DNA of 64,000 nucleotides from Tubulanus polymorphus (GCF_964204645.1 NW_027437458.1:1-64000); one strand, 5' to 3'. Shown: positions 22,002 to 34,906, numbered from the stretch's first letter. Numbers and translations are program-made. Notes: generated by a model not told the origin, from the letters alone.

Positions 22002-23608
22002 GAAAAAGAATTGTCGCGGGCGACAAAACCAAACTAATGAATTGTCGCGGGTGATAAAACGAAAATATTGAATTGTCACGGGCGACAAAACCTAACGAAT
22101 GAATTGTCGGGGGCGATAAAACCAAACGATGAATTGTCGCGGGCGATAAAACAAAAATATTGAATTGTCGCGGGTGATAAAACCAAAATATTGAATTGTC
22201 GCGGGCGACAAAACCAAACTATTGAATTGTCGCGGGCGTTAAAACCAAACTATGAATTGTCGCGGGCGATAAAACCAAAATAATGAATTGTCTCGGGCGA
22301 CAAAAACATAATATTTAATTGTCACGTGCGATAAAACCAAAATAATGAATTTTCGCGGGCGACAAAACCAAAATAATGAATTGTTGCGGGCGATAAAACC
22401 AAAATAATGATTTGTCGCGGGCGACAAAACCAAAATATTGAATTGTCGCGGGCGACAAAAAAAAAAAAAAAACCAAAATAATGAATTGTCGCGGGCGACA
22501 AAAACAAAATATAAAACCAAAATAATGAATTGTCGCGGGCGACAAAACCAAAATAATGAATTGTCGCGGGCGACAAAACCAAAAAAGAATTGTCGGGGCG
22601 ACAAAACCAAGAATGAATTGTCGCGGGCGACAAAACCAAAATGGTGAATTGTAGTGGGCGACAAAACCAAAATAATGAATTGTCGTGGGCGATAAAACCA
22701 AAATAATGAATTGTCGCTGGCGATAAAACCAAAATAATGAATTGTCTCGGGCGACACAACCAAAATAATGAATTGTCACGGGCGATAAAACCAAAATAAT
22801 GAATTATCACGGGCGATAAAACCAAAATATTGAATTGTCGCGGGCGATTAAACCAAAATAATGAATTGTCGCGGGCAACAAAACCAAAAAAAAAAATTGT
22901 CGCGGGCGACAAAACCAAAATAATGAATTGTCGCTGGAGATAAAACCAAAGTAATGAATTGTTGCGGGCGATAAAACCAAAATATTGAATTGTCGCGGGC
23001 GACAAAAACCAAACTAATGAATTGTCGCGGGCGACAAAACCAAAAAAAGAATTGTCGGGGCGACAAAACCAAAAAAAAATTGTCGCGGACGACAAAAACA
23101 AAATATTTAAAAAAAATAATGAATTGTCTCGGGCGACAAAACCAAAAAGAAGAATTGTCGCGGGCGACAAAACCAAAATAATGAATTGTCGCTGGAGATA
23201 AAACCAAAGTAACGAATTGTCGCGGGCGATAAAACCAAAATATTGAATTGTCGCGGGCGACAAAAACCAAACTAATGAATTGTCGCGGGCGACAAAACCA
23301 AAAAAAGAATTGTCGGGGCGACAAAACCAAAATAATGAATTGTCGCGGGCGATAAAACCAAAATAATGAATTGTCGCGGGCGACAAAACCAAAATGGTGA
23401 ATTGTCGCGGGCGACAAAACCAAAATAATGAATTGTCGCTGGCGATAAAACCAAAATAATGAATTGTCGCAGGCGATAAAACCGGGACAAAAAAAAATTG
23501 TCGAGGGCGATAAAACCAAAATTATGAATTGTTGCGTGCGACAAAACCAAAACAATGAATTGTCGCAGGCGATAAAACCAAAATAATGAATTGTCGCGGG
23601 CGATAAAT
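22002..23608 (+). repeat. 31-bp palindromic minisatellite, right part (~50 units)
   Basis: This continues the array at 17171-17503 with the same unit and orientation. Sub-variants alternate (GCGACAAAA against GCGATAAAA, short 'aaaaaagaattg' linkers). A higher-order block is visible: the variant TCGCTGGAGATAAAACC and its neighbours recur 258 bp apart (22931 and 23189) with the following units in the same order. The long frames on both strands are period artefacts. Confidence 0.92.
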
Positions 23609-23860
23609 GGGGCTAAATTTTCGATGTTTACGGCCCGACAGCGCTTTTGTATGATTCGTGAAAAAACACGCGGGCTATTTGTAGATCTCAGTGAGCTGAA
23701 CGATATTATATGGATTGTATATGAAACAGTGGTAAGGTAACAAAGCCTATGTTCTTTTGGTAAAAATAGTGTGGAAGAAAATAATAATAATACTAATCAC
23801 GCGGATATCAATAGGGTTTTCTGTGAAATAACAGAAATCCCTAAATATATTTTCTTATAT
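23609..23860 (-). repeat. Hairpin-ended repeat (body type C), truncated copy
   Basis: The sequence from 'ggggctaaattttcgatgtttacggcccgaca' to 'aacaaagcc' is the complement of about 61540-61690. An (ATA)n tract and a hairpin at 23813-23842 (AGGGTTTTCTGTG..AACAGAAATCCCT) follow. The 31-bp array touches its truncated inner edge. Confidence 0.75.
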
Positions 23861-25125
23861 ATGGAATTCACCAAGACCCTTTGTGTCTGATGTACCACAG
23901 ACAAAAACAACATTTTCTCAGTACTTCTAAATCACTGTGACTTAAAACCACAAGAAATCCAGTTTCACTAATCCGATTGTTAAAAATAAACTATCATTAG
24001 AAACCTCACACATTCAGTTTTCTAATTAGTAGGCCTATATTCATTGGGAGGTTCTTCCATCATAGTCCATGTCCATTTTCATGGGCTTGCATGCTTGCAA
24101 GCCCATATTGGTATCACACGGATTGATAACTTGCTTGGGTAGTCGATAACTTTTGTTAGAAACTTTCTTGGGCTCTGATATTTACACACATTTGCAGTAA
24201 TAAAATCTAGGTTCCTTTCGTATATTGGCTATATCGGTTGTCGTTTTCATTGTTTCATGATTTTGTTTATTCGTTTTTTTTATTTCAGCAGCGCATACCA
24301 ACCTTGGTTGAGCGTGCGTGATCAGTCTTGAAATTGGTATTCATTCGCGGCATAGTGCTGCCGACAATTCAATTCATTCCTTATTGACACAATTAAAATT
24401 TCACAATAAAACATTTATTTTCACGTTTTTAAGAAATTTGTTTGATTTTCTTTTACTTTCATTGGGTGCTTGCGTTAGCAGCCATTTGAAAGATCTCTGT
24501 ATGAATATTTATATTTTTCAGTTAAAATATCTAAAACTTAAAAACCGCTTTTCTGTAAAATAAATTCTGAATTGAATTGAAGACTGGTTCCCTGTATCCA
24601 AAGAGCCAGGGGACGGTAGTCTATGGGAAATAAACTTTATCGAATGATCGTAGTGGATTGTCATTTGAAGGAAATGCAACTTATTCTTGCTTAATGTCTT
24701 TATTATTCTAAAAAGACAAATCGCTATCTACTGCTGCTATCTATTTTCGTGTTCGCTTCTCTTCACCTGACGTCACTTGAGTTAGTCACTTATTTTCTTT
24801 CAGTTGTAAATGTTTCTATGCAAAATCATTTCAACACAATCCTATAAGTAATCTAGCAATTATAAACATGATGATAGATTCTGTTAAGACACTACAATAT
24901 TCAAATAACAACTATCCAAAAGCTTGCACTAACTTGGTCCACGTCTACAATAAAACCATTCGGATTCCCAGTCCCCGTGTGTAACATTTCATGTAACGAT
25001 GTAAGACAACACCGATCTCTTAGCTCTTTAAAAAGTAATCAATTCAAAGTTCGATTAATTCTACTACAGAAATACAAAACCACCAAGCCAGCTTTCAGTA
25101 CAACCATGTCCGCAAGCCCATTTTT
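23861..25125. other. Gene-free stretch with one strong hairpin
   Basis: No gene is recognised. A perfect 11-bp inverted repeat with a four-base loop (ATGGGCTTGCA..TGCAAGCCCAT) lies at 24081-24106, and 'gcaagcccat' recurs near 25112. Confidence 0.5.
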
Positions 25126-25470
25126 AGGGTTTTCTGTTACATCATAGAAAACCCTATCGAGATTCGTGTGATTATAAGGGTGTTCTGTTTCTTCACAGAA
25201 AACCCTATTAATATTCGCAATAGGGTTTCTGCAGCCTCGGCAGAAACCCTATTGGATTCCTGCTGATTATTATTTTAACATATTTTCCACTGAGTTTCGT
25301 CACATAAAAATCATCTATTAGATTTGACTACTAACATCTTTGAAACGAAATGTTAAACTTTGATAATAATATAACAGTCTCTTTCTGCGCGTAGTTTCTA
25401 TGGATGTACTCTGCTTCCTATTTTAAACTTGAAATTACTTAAAGATAGCACTGGTGGAAATAGCAAGCAT
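25126..25470. repeat. Three successive hairpins plus type-B repeat body
   Basis: Hairpins lie at 25126-25155, 25177-25206 and 25219-25253, each with AGGGTTTTCTG- or AGGGTTTCTGC-type arms. They are followed by a body shared with 26580-26790 ('cctattttaaacttgaaattactt'). Serial hairpins suggest repeated insertion of the family into its own end. Confidence 0.7.
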
Positions 25471-26504
25471 CAATCATGGCGCGCATACTGACGCGAATCT
25501 GAAAGTTTGTGACGTCATTTCATAAATAAATAAAAAGGGAAGGCTCAGAGAATATCCAAATCACAGGTTACTGTGAATAACTGGGGTTCGACCATTCACA
25601 AGTTAAAAATGTACTTCCTTGTTTGTGAAGTAAGTTTATTCATACTGTTATTAAAAGCACTTCCTTTTAAACATTCTATAATAGTATAGTTTTGTTCGTG
25701 GATATCAGCAGTTTATTTATTTATTGTACCGGTACGCGTTTTCTTAATTGAATTTAATTGGTCCGGTCCAAAAGGCGGGTCATACTAGTTAGCGTCAGAA
25801 AATGTCAGCATCAGTGATACCTTGTTATCGTCGATATTAAATTGGTCTAAAGTCAGTTTACACATCACATACATTACAAATTGGAGGTCCCTTGTACATG
25901 TACATCACATCGTGACGCAGCGGCGATGGTAATGTCATAGAAGAACAAAGTCAGTTGAAAATACCAACCCACTGCACCGATAAAGAATGATTGCTAGCCA
26001 GAGACCAGTGACGGTCAGTAATGGGGAGTGATGGTACCGTTCGTGATTATGTTTTTATAACGGTTATTGGACGTCAATTTCATATGTGAATTGTAGTCCC
26101 CATCTGATCGCTTGACTTGTCACTCCTCTACTAATAGTAACACTATAAGGCCTTCCCTCCTGCATAGTTTACCCTATAGGCCAAATTTGTGCTTTGGGCC
26201 AAATTCGGTTTTCTTATCTAGTCGACTTTTTTTCGGAACTAATAACAACCGAATATGCGCTTAAACTGTCACTAGGGAATGGTAAAAACACCGTAGCTTC
26301 GTTCTTCTCGATGTTATTTCCCCCAAAACCTGGCACATTAGTACTTTGCGCGTAGTAGCACATGCGTGTAGTAGCACATGTGGGTCAACATATCCATGTT
26401 GTGAGTTGACCCCTAGGTGGCGCTCTTTCAAAAAAACGGAATTTACGAACTGATTTTGGGTGAAATCTTTGCTCGCATTCCTGAACGACATTCTATCCAG
26501 AAAG
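25471..26504. other. Gene-free stretch; dispersed repeat pair
   Basis: About 25510-25700 resembles 30630-30795 ('ttcgaccattcacaagtt', 'aagtttattcat'), a further dispersed repeat. A 16-bp direct repeat (GTAGTAGCACATG core) lies at 26348-26380. No gene is recognised. Confidence 0.45.
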
Positions 26505-26790
26505 GCAGAAACCCGTTATCGCTGCTTGCAGCTATATTTAGGGTTTTCTGACTTTTGTCGAAAACCATTTTGTAATTCTGTTGATTGTTATTATTATTAT
26601 TTACATATTTTCCTCTTTTTTTTCGCACATAAAATTCATCTTCTATCAGATTCGACAACTAACTGCTTCTAATTGAAATGTAGAATTCTGATGGGAATAT
26701 AACACGCATTCGCTCCGCGTAGATTATATCTATGCACTCTCCGTCCTATTTTAAACTTAAAATTACTTACTGAAAGATAACACTGGATGA
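26505..26790 (-). repeat. Hairpin-ended repeat (body type B), copy 4
   Basis: It begins with the terminal module (CAGAAACCCGTTATCGCTGC, then 'agctatatttagggttttctg') and an imperfect second hairpin arm. A (TTA)n tract and a body parallel to 25254-25470 follow. Confidence 0.7.
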
Positions 26791-26850
26791 TAGTAGCAAT
26801 CGCGACTGGCCCCGTCCGGTACTCCCACTAACGATAAAAACAGCGCCCTG

Positions 26851-26925
26851 CCCTGTGGCATGGTGGATAAGGTGTTTGACTCCCAACTGAGAGGTCGAGG
26901 GTTCGAATCCTAGTGAAACCATGCA
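26851..26925 (+). ncRNA. tRNA-like sequence (probably tRNA-derived SINE or pseudogene)
   Basis: An A-box-like TGGCATGGTGGATAAGG is followed by an anticodon arm with loop CTCCCAA (CCC at the anticodon position) and a perfect B box GGTTCGAATCC. The acceptor segments expected from box spacing do not pair, although GCATGGT and ACCATGC do pair at a non-canonical spacing. A working tRNA is unlikely; a Pol III-derived repeat head fits better. Confidence 0.5.
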
Positions 26926-29139
26926 TTATCACAGTACAGCGCCGGCTCGCAACAATTGTTTTATTAATGAAACAACATGGTGGATGGGTGAAATAATTTT
27001 CGGCTTAAATTTATCGCGAGTTTTAGGACTTTAATGAATTTCACGAAACCATGATTTCTAAAATGAGTCAATTGATTAATTCTATTCGTAAATCAATTTA
27101 CGTTGGCTACATTTCCTGAAGATTTCGGGCTCAAATCAACGTGATATGGACAGAAATTGTAGGAATTTTCACACGGAATTTTACTTCCGCGTTCAGTTGA
27201 CGACTCTGATCGATGACAACGACAGCAGAGTTTATGTATTTTAAGGTGAGAATCCGTTAACCAGGGAATGTATTAAACGATTTCTTTCATAATATGAGCA
27301 TGGTAGCAAATGAGTAGGCCTACTCGGTGAAGCAATGATCATTGTTGGCTACTTACTTAATGCCTAGCTTTTTTGGGGGATGCGCCTAGAATAGATTTAG
27401 GCCCTAAATATAATGGGTAGAGCCAGTCAGTGGAATGCCTTAATAGCAGCTAGTTATGGCCTGGTTTACACTGAATGTGCATGACAATTTATTTTGATTA
27501 CTTTCTTTCCAGCTATTATTCGAGGAATGAACTGGTCACTACGGTCTACAATTCCTTTGTGGATTCTTGCAGGAATATTAAACCACAGTGCGCAAATGTA
27601 TGTTTCAAATAAGGCTTTTTCGACATTGACAGCCAAAGACCTAACTTAACACGCTAACTGAAGCGCAACTGTCTCAGATGCTGTAAGTACTTGACGTTTT
27701 GCGTAATTTTTTTTTTTGTAATGCAATATTTGGATTAGTAATCAGTCGCGCTAACGAACATGCAGAATTGGATTCATTGTAATTATTGGATGATAATTCA
27801 TGGGCGTCACGAGTCCTGCGACATACCCTTGATATGAAGCTTTTTTAATGTTAATCATTGACTTGTTTTGGAGTAAACTGAATAGCCCTTAAAATACCAA
27901 TGCCACATGGCTTGGTGTCTATGCTCTACGAGACTGTAGTAATAGATTTTCACAACAAACTCATGATTTCAAATAGTCTCCTAAGATATCTATATATTAT
28001 TTCGCTCCTTACCTAAGTAATTCTTACATTTGATTGCTTAATTACAGATGGAAAGAGGTCAGATGGCATGAAAATCGACTGTGGCTGACTAATTGGCGCG
28101 AGTAACCAAAATGCTTCAATCATCAGGGGTAGACAAATTAGCCGAAGATGAATGAAAACTTCACCTTGATGATCATCAGTTGATTTTGCTGTAATTATTT
28201 GCCTGGATATATCCTTCATTTCAAAATCTGTCTTCAGTAGAATTTCTTTCAATAAAATATTTTGAAGATTCAATTTGAATTGATCTTTAAACCAGAGAAA
28301 GCATTCAGAAATTTACATAATCAAATTCTGTGAAGTCAGTTAAGGTCTTTTTGGTCGAATGCTCAGGTGACTAAAACTCAATTCCTCACTGTCTTATAAT
28401 GCCGAGTACGACGGAGTTTACACACTGAAACACGTTGGGCTGTGTAAGTGTAATTTGGATAAGTCCACAATATAATGACTGCCCTGCCCCGCTGCATCTG
28501 AGACGTCAACAAGTTAGACTATTGCTTCGATGACAAACTGACTCCTACGCAAGATGACCATCCAATTCAAATGTAAATTAAGAAAGAAAACAACAAAACT
28601 AGTTGCGTTGATCAACAAAAATTAATCAAAAGTTTATTACAATACTTCAATTTCAAAATAAGGATAGGAAAAAAGTGAACAATAAGTGTGTTTGCCATGC
28701 GTCTTTAAATATTTCCCAAGAATATATCTTTTTCTGGCCACCACCTGCCTCTACATCAGACTTTTTCGAGATTTTCGCTAAAAATACGAAACAAGACAAA
28801 ATTGATGGATGGGAATCACACATGCTACAATTCACTTTTACTGCGAACATTGGAATGAGCTAAAGTAATTTGCTAGGAGGAAAAATTGAGTCAAATGATG
28901 TTTCAAAATCTGGACGGGAAAAGTTTTACTGAATTGTATGGCTAATGGCAAATACATGTTTATATTGATAAGGTAAATATCTGTATAAAAGGTTGTATAG
29001 CAACTTGAATTGAAGGATTAATGCAATAGGTCTCTTATTCTAAAAGACGAGTGAGCCATACTTACTAGATTGGTCATGTGAATCAACATCAAATTTAGAA
29101 CTATCATCCATTTTTAGTTTTCAATCAAAGACCAACCTA
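26926..29139. other. Gene-free stretch
   Basis: About 2.2 kb of AT-rich DNA. Short frames such as 28013-28273 have no family resemblance. No repeats were recognised by eye. Confidence 0.35.
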
Positions 29140-29660
29140 TGAAATAAAGTACATATTTTTAACAACCTGGAATAAATTAAAATAAATCTGAGGAATTCAC
29201 CAAATTTCTGTATCGAACCCCTAATATATAACCTATAGATTCTTACTTACATACGACAAATTGACGAAGAAACTTCATTTGACAGTATACAAATTTGCGG
29301 ACAAACTCCCAAAATGAAGTATGTCCTATTCACCTAGAATCAAACAAAATACAACTAAAAAATTCACAATACAGATTTCGGTTTCGAATCCTTCAAATAG
29401 CTGTTTACTTACATGAAACGAATTATCAAACTACTTCTGCCGACAGCATACCAACTCGCTGACAAACCCCCAAAATGAAACGTGTCATGATAAACATCTG
29501 GAATTAAACGTAATAAAGCTACAAAATTTACAAAATGTCGGTTTCGAATCCCTCAAATAGCCTTACACTTACAAATGATGGATTATCAAACAACTATGAA
29601 CTCCCACAACGCCACATGTCTTTGATAATCTACAGTGAAAACCTGAAATTAAATGAAATA
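29140..29660. repeat. Degenerate ~180-bp tandem repeat, about three units
   Basis: Successive units share 'tttcggtttcgaatcc(ct)tcaaatag', 'acttacatacgacaaattg..' and 'gacaaactcccaaaatgaa' in the same order at roughly 170-190-bp spacing. The units have diverged considerably. Confidence 0.6.
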
Positions 29661-31539
29661 ACTCTTAAATTCCGATTTGAACCCAACGTAGGCCCTCTCT
29701 CTACTTGTAGGCCTAAGATCTTGAAATAGGATAAATAATGTTATGATGAAAGAGGCATAATGCTTCGGAAAAAATTGAATTCAATATGGCTCTTGGCCCG
29801 GCAAAGTTTGCTTTTGAAATATCCTTTTGATTAGGCCTAGTTACACATTTTAAAAGCAAATTTCATTTTGCATCAAACTAAAAGCGGCTTTGTTGAGGAA
29901 AAGATTCGTTTGAGTCGTAAAATTTATAGCCTAGAACCAATTTCTTCGTCAAAGCGTGATGCACAATTTTGACTGGGTCTTTTTTCCACGTGGTTTTGGA
30001 CAGAAAATTTGAATAGGCCTAAATAATAGAATAATCTTTCTTAGGTTTCATGATAAAGATGCAGCATTAACTTAGATTAATGCTTATCTTTTACAATTAG
30101 GCTTATGTTTCAAAGGAAAACGCCCACAGTTGGTCGAACAGGGGTTAGGCATTGATGGTAGAGACTAGAGGGGCTGTGTAAGTGCTGAAACAGAGATAAA
30201 AATGCACGGGAACGAGTTTGTCGAGTGGAGCTTATTATTCCATCCGGGATAGTGTGCTATAGTGCTATAGTCATGTTATATATCAAAATGTTCCTTATTA
30301 GTTCCGCTGCATCGCTAAAAATAAATTGAGATAGGTTTCCCTGCATTTTTTTACATATTACATCACTTACAACGATAAACGTCCGTCGCCGACTGAAAAA
30401 TTCACAAAAACTTCCGCATTGAGAGCGCCACCGCACCAATTCAAATTCAATTATATATATGGATCGGAAACACTCCAGCGATGCACTCTATGATCTTTAG
30501 AACCTGTCTTTGCTGACTGGGAATAAGATATTTCTCAGCGCGAAAGGGGCGGGGCGCAGCGTCACCAGGTCCCGCTTAGCGAGGAAGCTAGATTTTCAAA
30601 GAAATGAGTGCACGCGACGGCCGTTAGTGACGTCATCAAGAAGGATGGCTCCGAGAATCGCCACATCACAGGAATAAATGGGATTCGACCATTCAAAAGT
30701 TCAGAATGTACTTTCTTGTTTTGTAAAACAAGTTTATTCATGTCGTTATATAGAGCATTTTGTTTGAAACATTCTTTAATAATGTTTGTTGAGTTTAAAG
30801 CTAATTGTCGTTTTGTAATTCGATACTGGTCACTGACATCAAAGTTTTAGTTTTTGTTCACATGTTTCGACTTATAAATATCCAACTTGTATGTTCTATC
30901 TTTTAATACAGGCCATGTGATTAATTGCGTATCACTCCATTAGTTTAAAAAGAGAGCACATATTTCGATATTGTTAAATAATTAACTACATTTTTTTCCG
31001 TCACACGTTTATTTTTACCCATCACTTATAAAATTCAAATGTACGTGATGTATTCTGTAAGCTATGTAAGCTTGTTCTTAAAAATACACTATGAATTTTC
31101 AATTTGTACTGACTATAATAGTTTATTTTTCGTAAATAAAATTTATATTTTAATTAAATAATTTCAAAATCTTTTCTATGCCCTCTGCAACAGAAAGTTA
31201 CTAAGGACTATAACATATTCAGATGTACGTTGATAATTGATTTCAATCCTCCCTTCAAATAATTATATGAACATTATTTCGGAAAATGCAGGTGGCGCAC
31301 AATCATAATACATACGAGTCGTTCAATACTGACGAGTCGTTTCCGTAACCAATGTTACAGACAGGTAACCAATCTACTCCGCAGACAACTAAACGACCCG
31401 AGTAACCCCCAATTTGACTATAACTATAAATTATGTTATGTTAAACCGCATTGGTGTGACTTGACACGTCAAATGCGTATCCCGTATTGACATATTTCTA
31501 TTATCCACTTTTCAAACTATGAATAGCACACCTGCTCAG
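29661..31539. other. Gene-free stretch
   Basis: No gene is recognised. A part near 30630-30795 repeats sequence from 25510-25700. A short 'gtgctatagtgctatag' duplication lies near 30250. Confidence 0.35.
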
Positions 31540-32520
31540 AAAACCCGTTATCGCTGCTTTGCAGCTTTATTTATTTTTTTTTTTTTCCACACTTTTTTTG
31601 TCAAAATTACATAGGCTTTTTTACATTACCGCTGTTGCCGATGCAATCCGTCTGATATCATTCAGCCCACTTCGATCTACAAATACTCCATGCGTATTTT
31701 GGAGAATCAACGTTACAAAAGCACTGTCGGGCCGTAAACATCAAAAATTGAGCCCCATTCAAAGAGCCGTCATGTTTTTCTAAGTCATCTTTCTGAAATC
31801 TACCGCACGTTTCTTGTCACGTCGATTACCAATTCAAGCATAAATTAACAAATTTATTACCCAAAGATTGCACATTCAGTAGCAGTTTTTAAAAACTAAT
31901 TTTAACAATAGCCCATTTTCCTCATCAGATCATATTACCGATACACAGGGAATTTACTACTTTAGATTTTAAAAGCACTGTCCAGCCATACACATCGACG
32001 AATCGACGTGTGTCACTACATCGTCGTTCCGGGGATCAGCTGCGAGTTTCTCCTCATCATGAGACTCAAATCGAGTACAAATTAATTTATTACTACCAGT
32101 GATTTGGCTGCGGGCTTCAAGCAGTTAGTTTAACAATACCTATTTTTCTTTACCAAATTAACCGTGTATTTACTAAGATTAATCATTAGAGTACCGGAGA
32201 GTCGTCGGCCTAAAAACGCCGATGAGATATTGCGGAGAAAAGCTGTTGTGTCAACGAGGTATCAAAATAAAAGAATATATTACTTTATTCGGCCGCGGGC
32301 TTCAACCATTTATCAATACTCTATATCTCCTATAGTACATACCAAACTTTGTCAAATGCACTAGGTATTTACTAAATTCATGGACAAGTAAATACAATTT
32401 CATTGTACGCAACCTTTAGGCTTTAGGCCTACCGGTACTGAGCTTTAGTGTCTCAAACAAACACAGTATAATTGTTGCGTTTATTAATGTACTTTTTGGA
32501 TTGAATTTCAAAAACAAAAT
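31540..32520 (+). repeat. Hairpin-ended repeat (body type C), copy 1
   Basis: It starts with the shared terminal module (CAGAAAACCCGTTATCGCTG, 'ctttgcagct') and a T-rich tract that replaces the usual hairpin. The body closely parallels 61520-62530 in the same orientation, including 'aaaagcactgtcgggccgtaaacatc' and 'accggtactgagctt'. Confidence 0.8.
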
Positions 32521-32579
32521 TTGAAATAAAATTCTGGCAAGATTGCTACGATGTACAAAAGATTTCTTCATAATCCGTA

Positions 32580-33660
32580 AATGATATCGATTTTACGAAT
32601 AAAATACCCCAGAGACCTATCTCTGTTCAATAAGGTGTATATGATGCTTAGGAGGGTTGAAATTCAATATTTTGCCTGAGCAGACAGCTTTATAACCCAG
32701 ACTTTTCCTTTGAGTTTTTTCATAATTGATGAAACTGGTATTTCATGTCACTGCGACCGCCAGTGACGATTGCGTCGCAATGACTCATCGACCTATGCTC
32801 CCTTGTGACGGGTCGCGACTGTCAGCGACGCCAGTCACAAGGAGTCGCACATGTTCTACTTTCTGTGACGCGACGCAACAAAACTGTGGCAAGCGACCTA
32901 CGCGCTCTTGCGATGGCAGAAACTAGTCGCACACAGTCACTGAAAATCGTGTCGCAACCGACTTGCGCCCACACTTGCGACGCATATATCGATTTTACGA
33001 ATTGAATACCCCGGAGACCTATCTTTGTTGAATAAGGTGTATGCGATGTTTAGGAGGGTTGAAATTCAATAGGCCTCCGACCAATCCGTCCGGATTTTAG
33101 GCCTACGCATATACATAGGCCTACATAGGCTAGTAGCCTCTACGAGGTAAAAGCTAAGTTCACTGTAAAGGAGGAATCAGTTTAATTAAAATGCATGTTA
33201 ATTAGTGATTAACTGGTTCTGACTTGCAATGATCAATCACAATTATCAATTTTATTGGCAAAAATGAAGATTTTTTTGAAAATTTCGTCTGAGCAGACAG
33301 CTATATAAGCCAGACTTTTCATTTGAGTTTTTTCATCATAAATGAAACTGGTATTTCATTAATTCCTAATGACTTAAGCCGGGCGTAGGTCGGCCTTGCT
33401 TGTGACTCACTGCAATGCCATTCACTGCGACCACCAGTGACGATTGTGTCGCAACGACTCATCGACCTACGCTCCCTTACGAGGGGTTGCGACTGTCAGC
33501 AACGCCAGTGACAAGGAGTCGCATATGTTCTACTTTCTGCGGCGCGACACGCCTGTTACAAACGACCTACGCGCTCTAGCGACTGGCAGAAACTAGTCGC
33601 ACACAGGCGCTGACAATCGTATCGCAACCGACTTGCACCGAAACTTGCGATGCAACGCGA
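32580..33660. repeat. Local direct duplications
   Basis: About 32590-32670 recurs at about 32990-33070 ('taccccagagacctatct', 'ttaggagggttgaaattcaat'). About 32670-33000 recurs at about 33283-33660 ('tgagcagacagct', then a GCGAC-rich block). The second copy of the GCGAC-rich block has complete ends, the TTAA MITE at 33378-33698. Confidence 0.7.
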
Positions 33661-33698
33661 GGATCGCATCGCGTTGCAAGGCCGACCTACGTCCGGCT
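33378..33698. mobile_element. TTAA-flanked MITE rich in GCGAC words
   Basis: TTAA lies at 33374-33377 and 33699-33702. The ends are inverted with one mismatch: GCCGGGCGTAGGTCGGCCTT at left and the complement of GCCGGACGTAGGTCGGCCTT at right. The 321-bp body is a run of 'cgcaac/gcgac' words and is more GC-rich than its surroundings. An end-less relative lies at about 32740-33000. Confidence 0.75.
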
Positions 33699-33739
33699 TT
33701 AAGTTACTGCGGAGCCCCAGAAATATCTTTTTTTTGCTC

Positions 33740-34260
33740 ATAAGACCTTTCGCTTGAAAATTCTTTCGTCGGAACAAAATTTCGTTCGAACCAATAATAT
33801 TCTGTTCGATTGAACCAATTTGAAAAAATCGTTAGAACAAAGTTGAACAAACTTTTTTGGTCCAAACGAGGTTTTTCGTTCGAAAAATCGTTCGATCATC
33901 GTTTTAATTTGAACTGAATTTTCTTGGCAGAACATTAAGTTTTTCGTTCGAACAAGTATATTGTGAAAAGTTTTTTCTCCGAACCAAAAGTATTAAGTAT
34001 TTCGTTCAATCGAACAGAATTGTTTTCATTCAAACATTCGTTCGAAAAAAATTGTTTTCGCTCAACCAAATTTTTTGCCGGGACAAAAAGTTCTTCATTT
34101 CAACAATGACATAGCTTTTTATTCGAACACATTTTTTGTTAGAATGAAGAAAAGTTTTGGTTCAAAAGAAAAGCGTATTGTTCCATCAAACAGAATAGTT
34201 TTCATTCGAACAAGATTTTCTTGTTGGAACAGTAAGTTTTTTGGTCGAATGGCGTGTTAA
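33740..34260. repeat. Degenerate repeat field of TTCGTTCGAAC-like words
   Basis: At least ten variants of TTTTTCGTTCGAAC, in both orientations because TTCGAA is palindromic, fill ~500 bp at irregular 20-60-bp spacing. Short frames in it are by-products. The origin is not recognised. Confidence 0.6.
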
Positions 34261-34902
34261 GGTGGTTTTGGAAATTTACACATGTAAAAATTCAATGCTA
34301 TTTTGCGGCGGAAGAACTTTATATTGCCAAGATCTGACGCTTTGTTCGGTAGTTATGGGCTTTCAAAGATGAAACCCCCCTAAAATCTTTGTTATGTATT
34401 ATTTGTGTTAGCCCGGTTTTGACATCCATCATGACGTCATAACATGAACAAGGTGGATCAGCTGGTGCGCGTTATTTCACAAACAGAATGGCGGCACGAT
34501 TGAATAGGTTGATATTCATCATTTCTAGCGTGAATACTGATATTTAAGAGGTATGATATAACGATTTATTTTGTGCGATGTGTACGATGATTCATCTAGT
34601 TTTGATATCCCGCGTGTAAGGTAATGTTGCATCAAGATATCTGACGAAAATGTGGTTACAAAATGCGGAAATTTACTTCTGTGTTCGCCACGCGGCTGAT
34701 TAACTGATAGCATCGATGAGTCTGATATTTACATGACTGGAATACATGTTTTATCATCATTAATTGACGTATTTCTATTAACGTTCGCATTAGCAATCTG
34801 TTTTGTGTCACCCTGATATAATTTGCGTATTTCATAATCATATAGATCTACAATGTCATATCGATCAGTTCATAACATTTCATAGCTCTACTACATATTA
34901 AT

Positions 34903-34906
34903 AATG

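Noticed and set aside
22239-23555. Long repetitive open frames (up to 356 codons, units like VLSPATIHYFGFIARDNSLFWF)
   Set aside because: They are translations of the 31-bp minisatellite; 31 is not divisible by three, so three phases rotate to give a 31-residue pseudo-repeat, and similar frames occur at 17188-17502 and 62813-63313.
22008-23608. CRISPR array
   Set aside because: The units abut with no unique spacers, vary freely, and the context is animal transposon DNA without cas genes.
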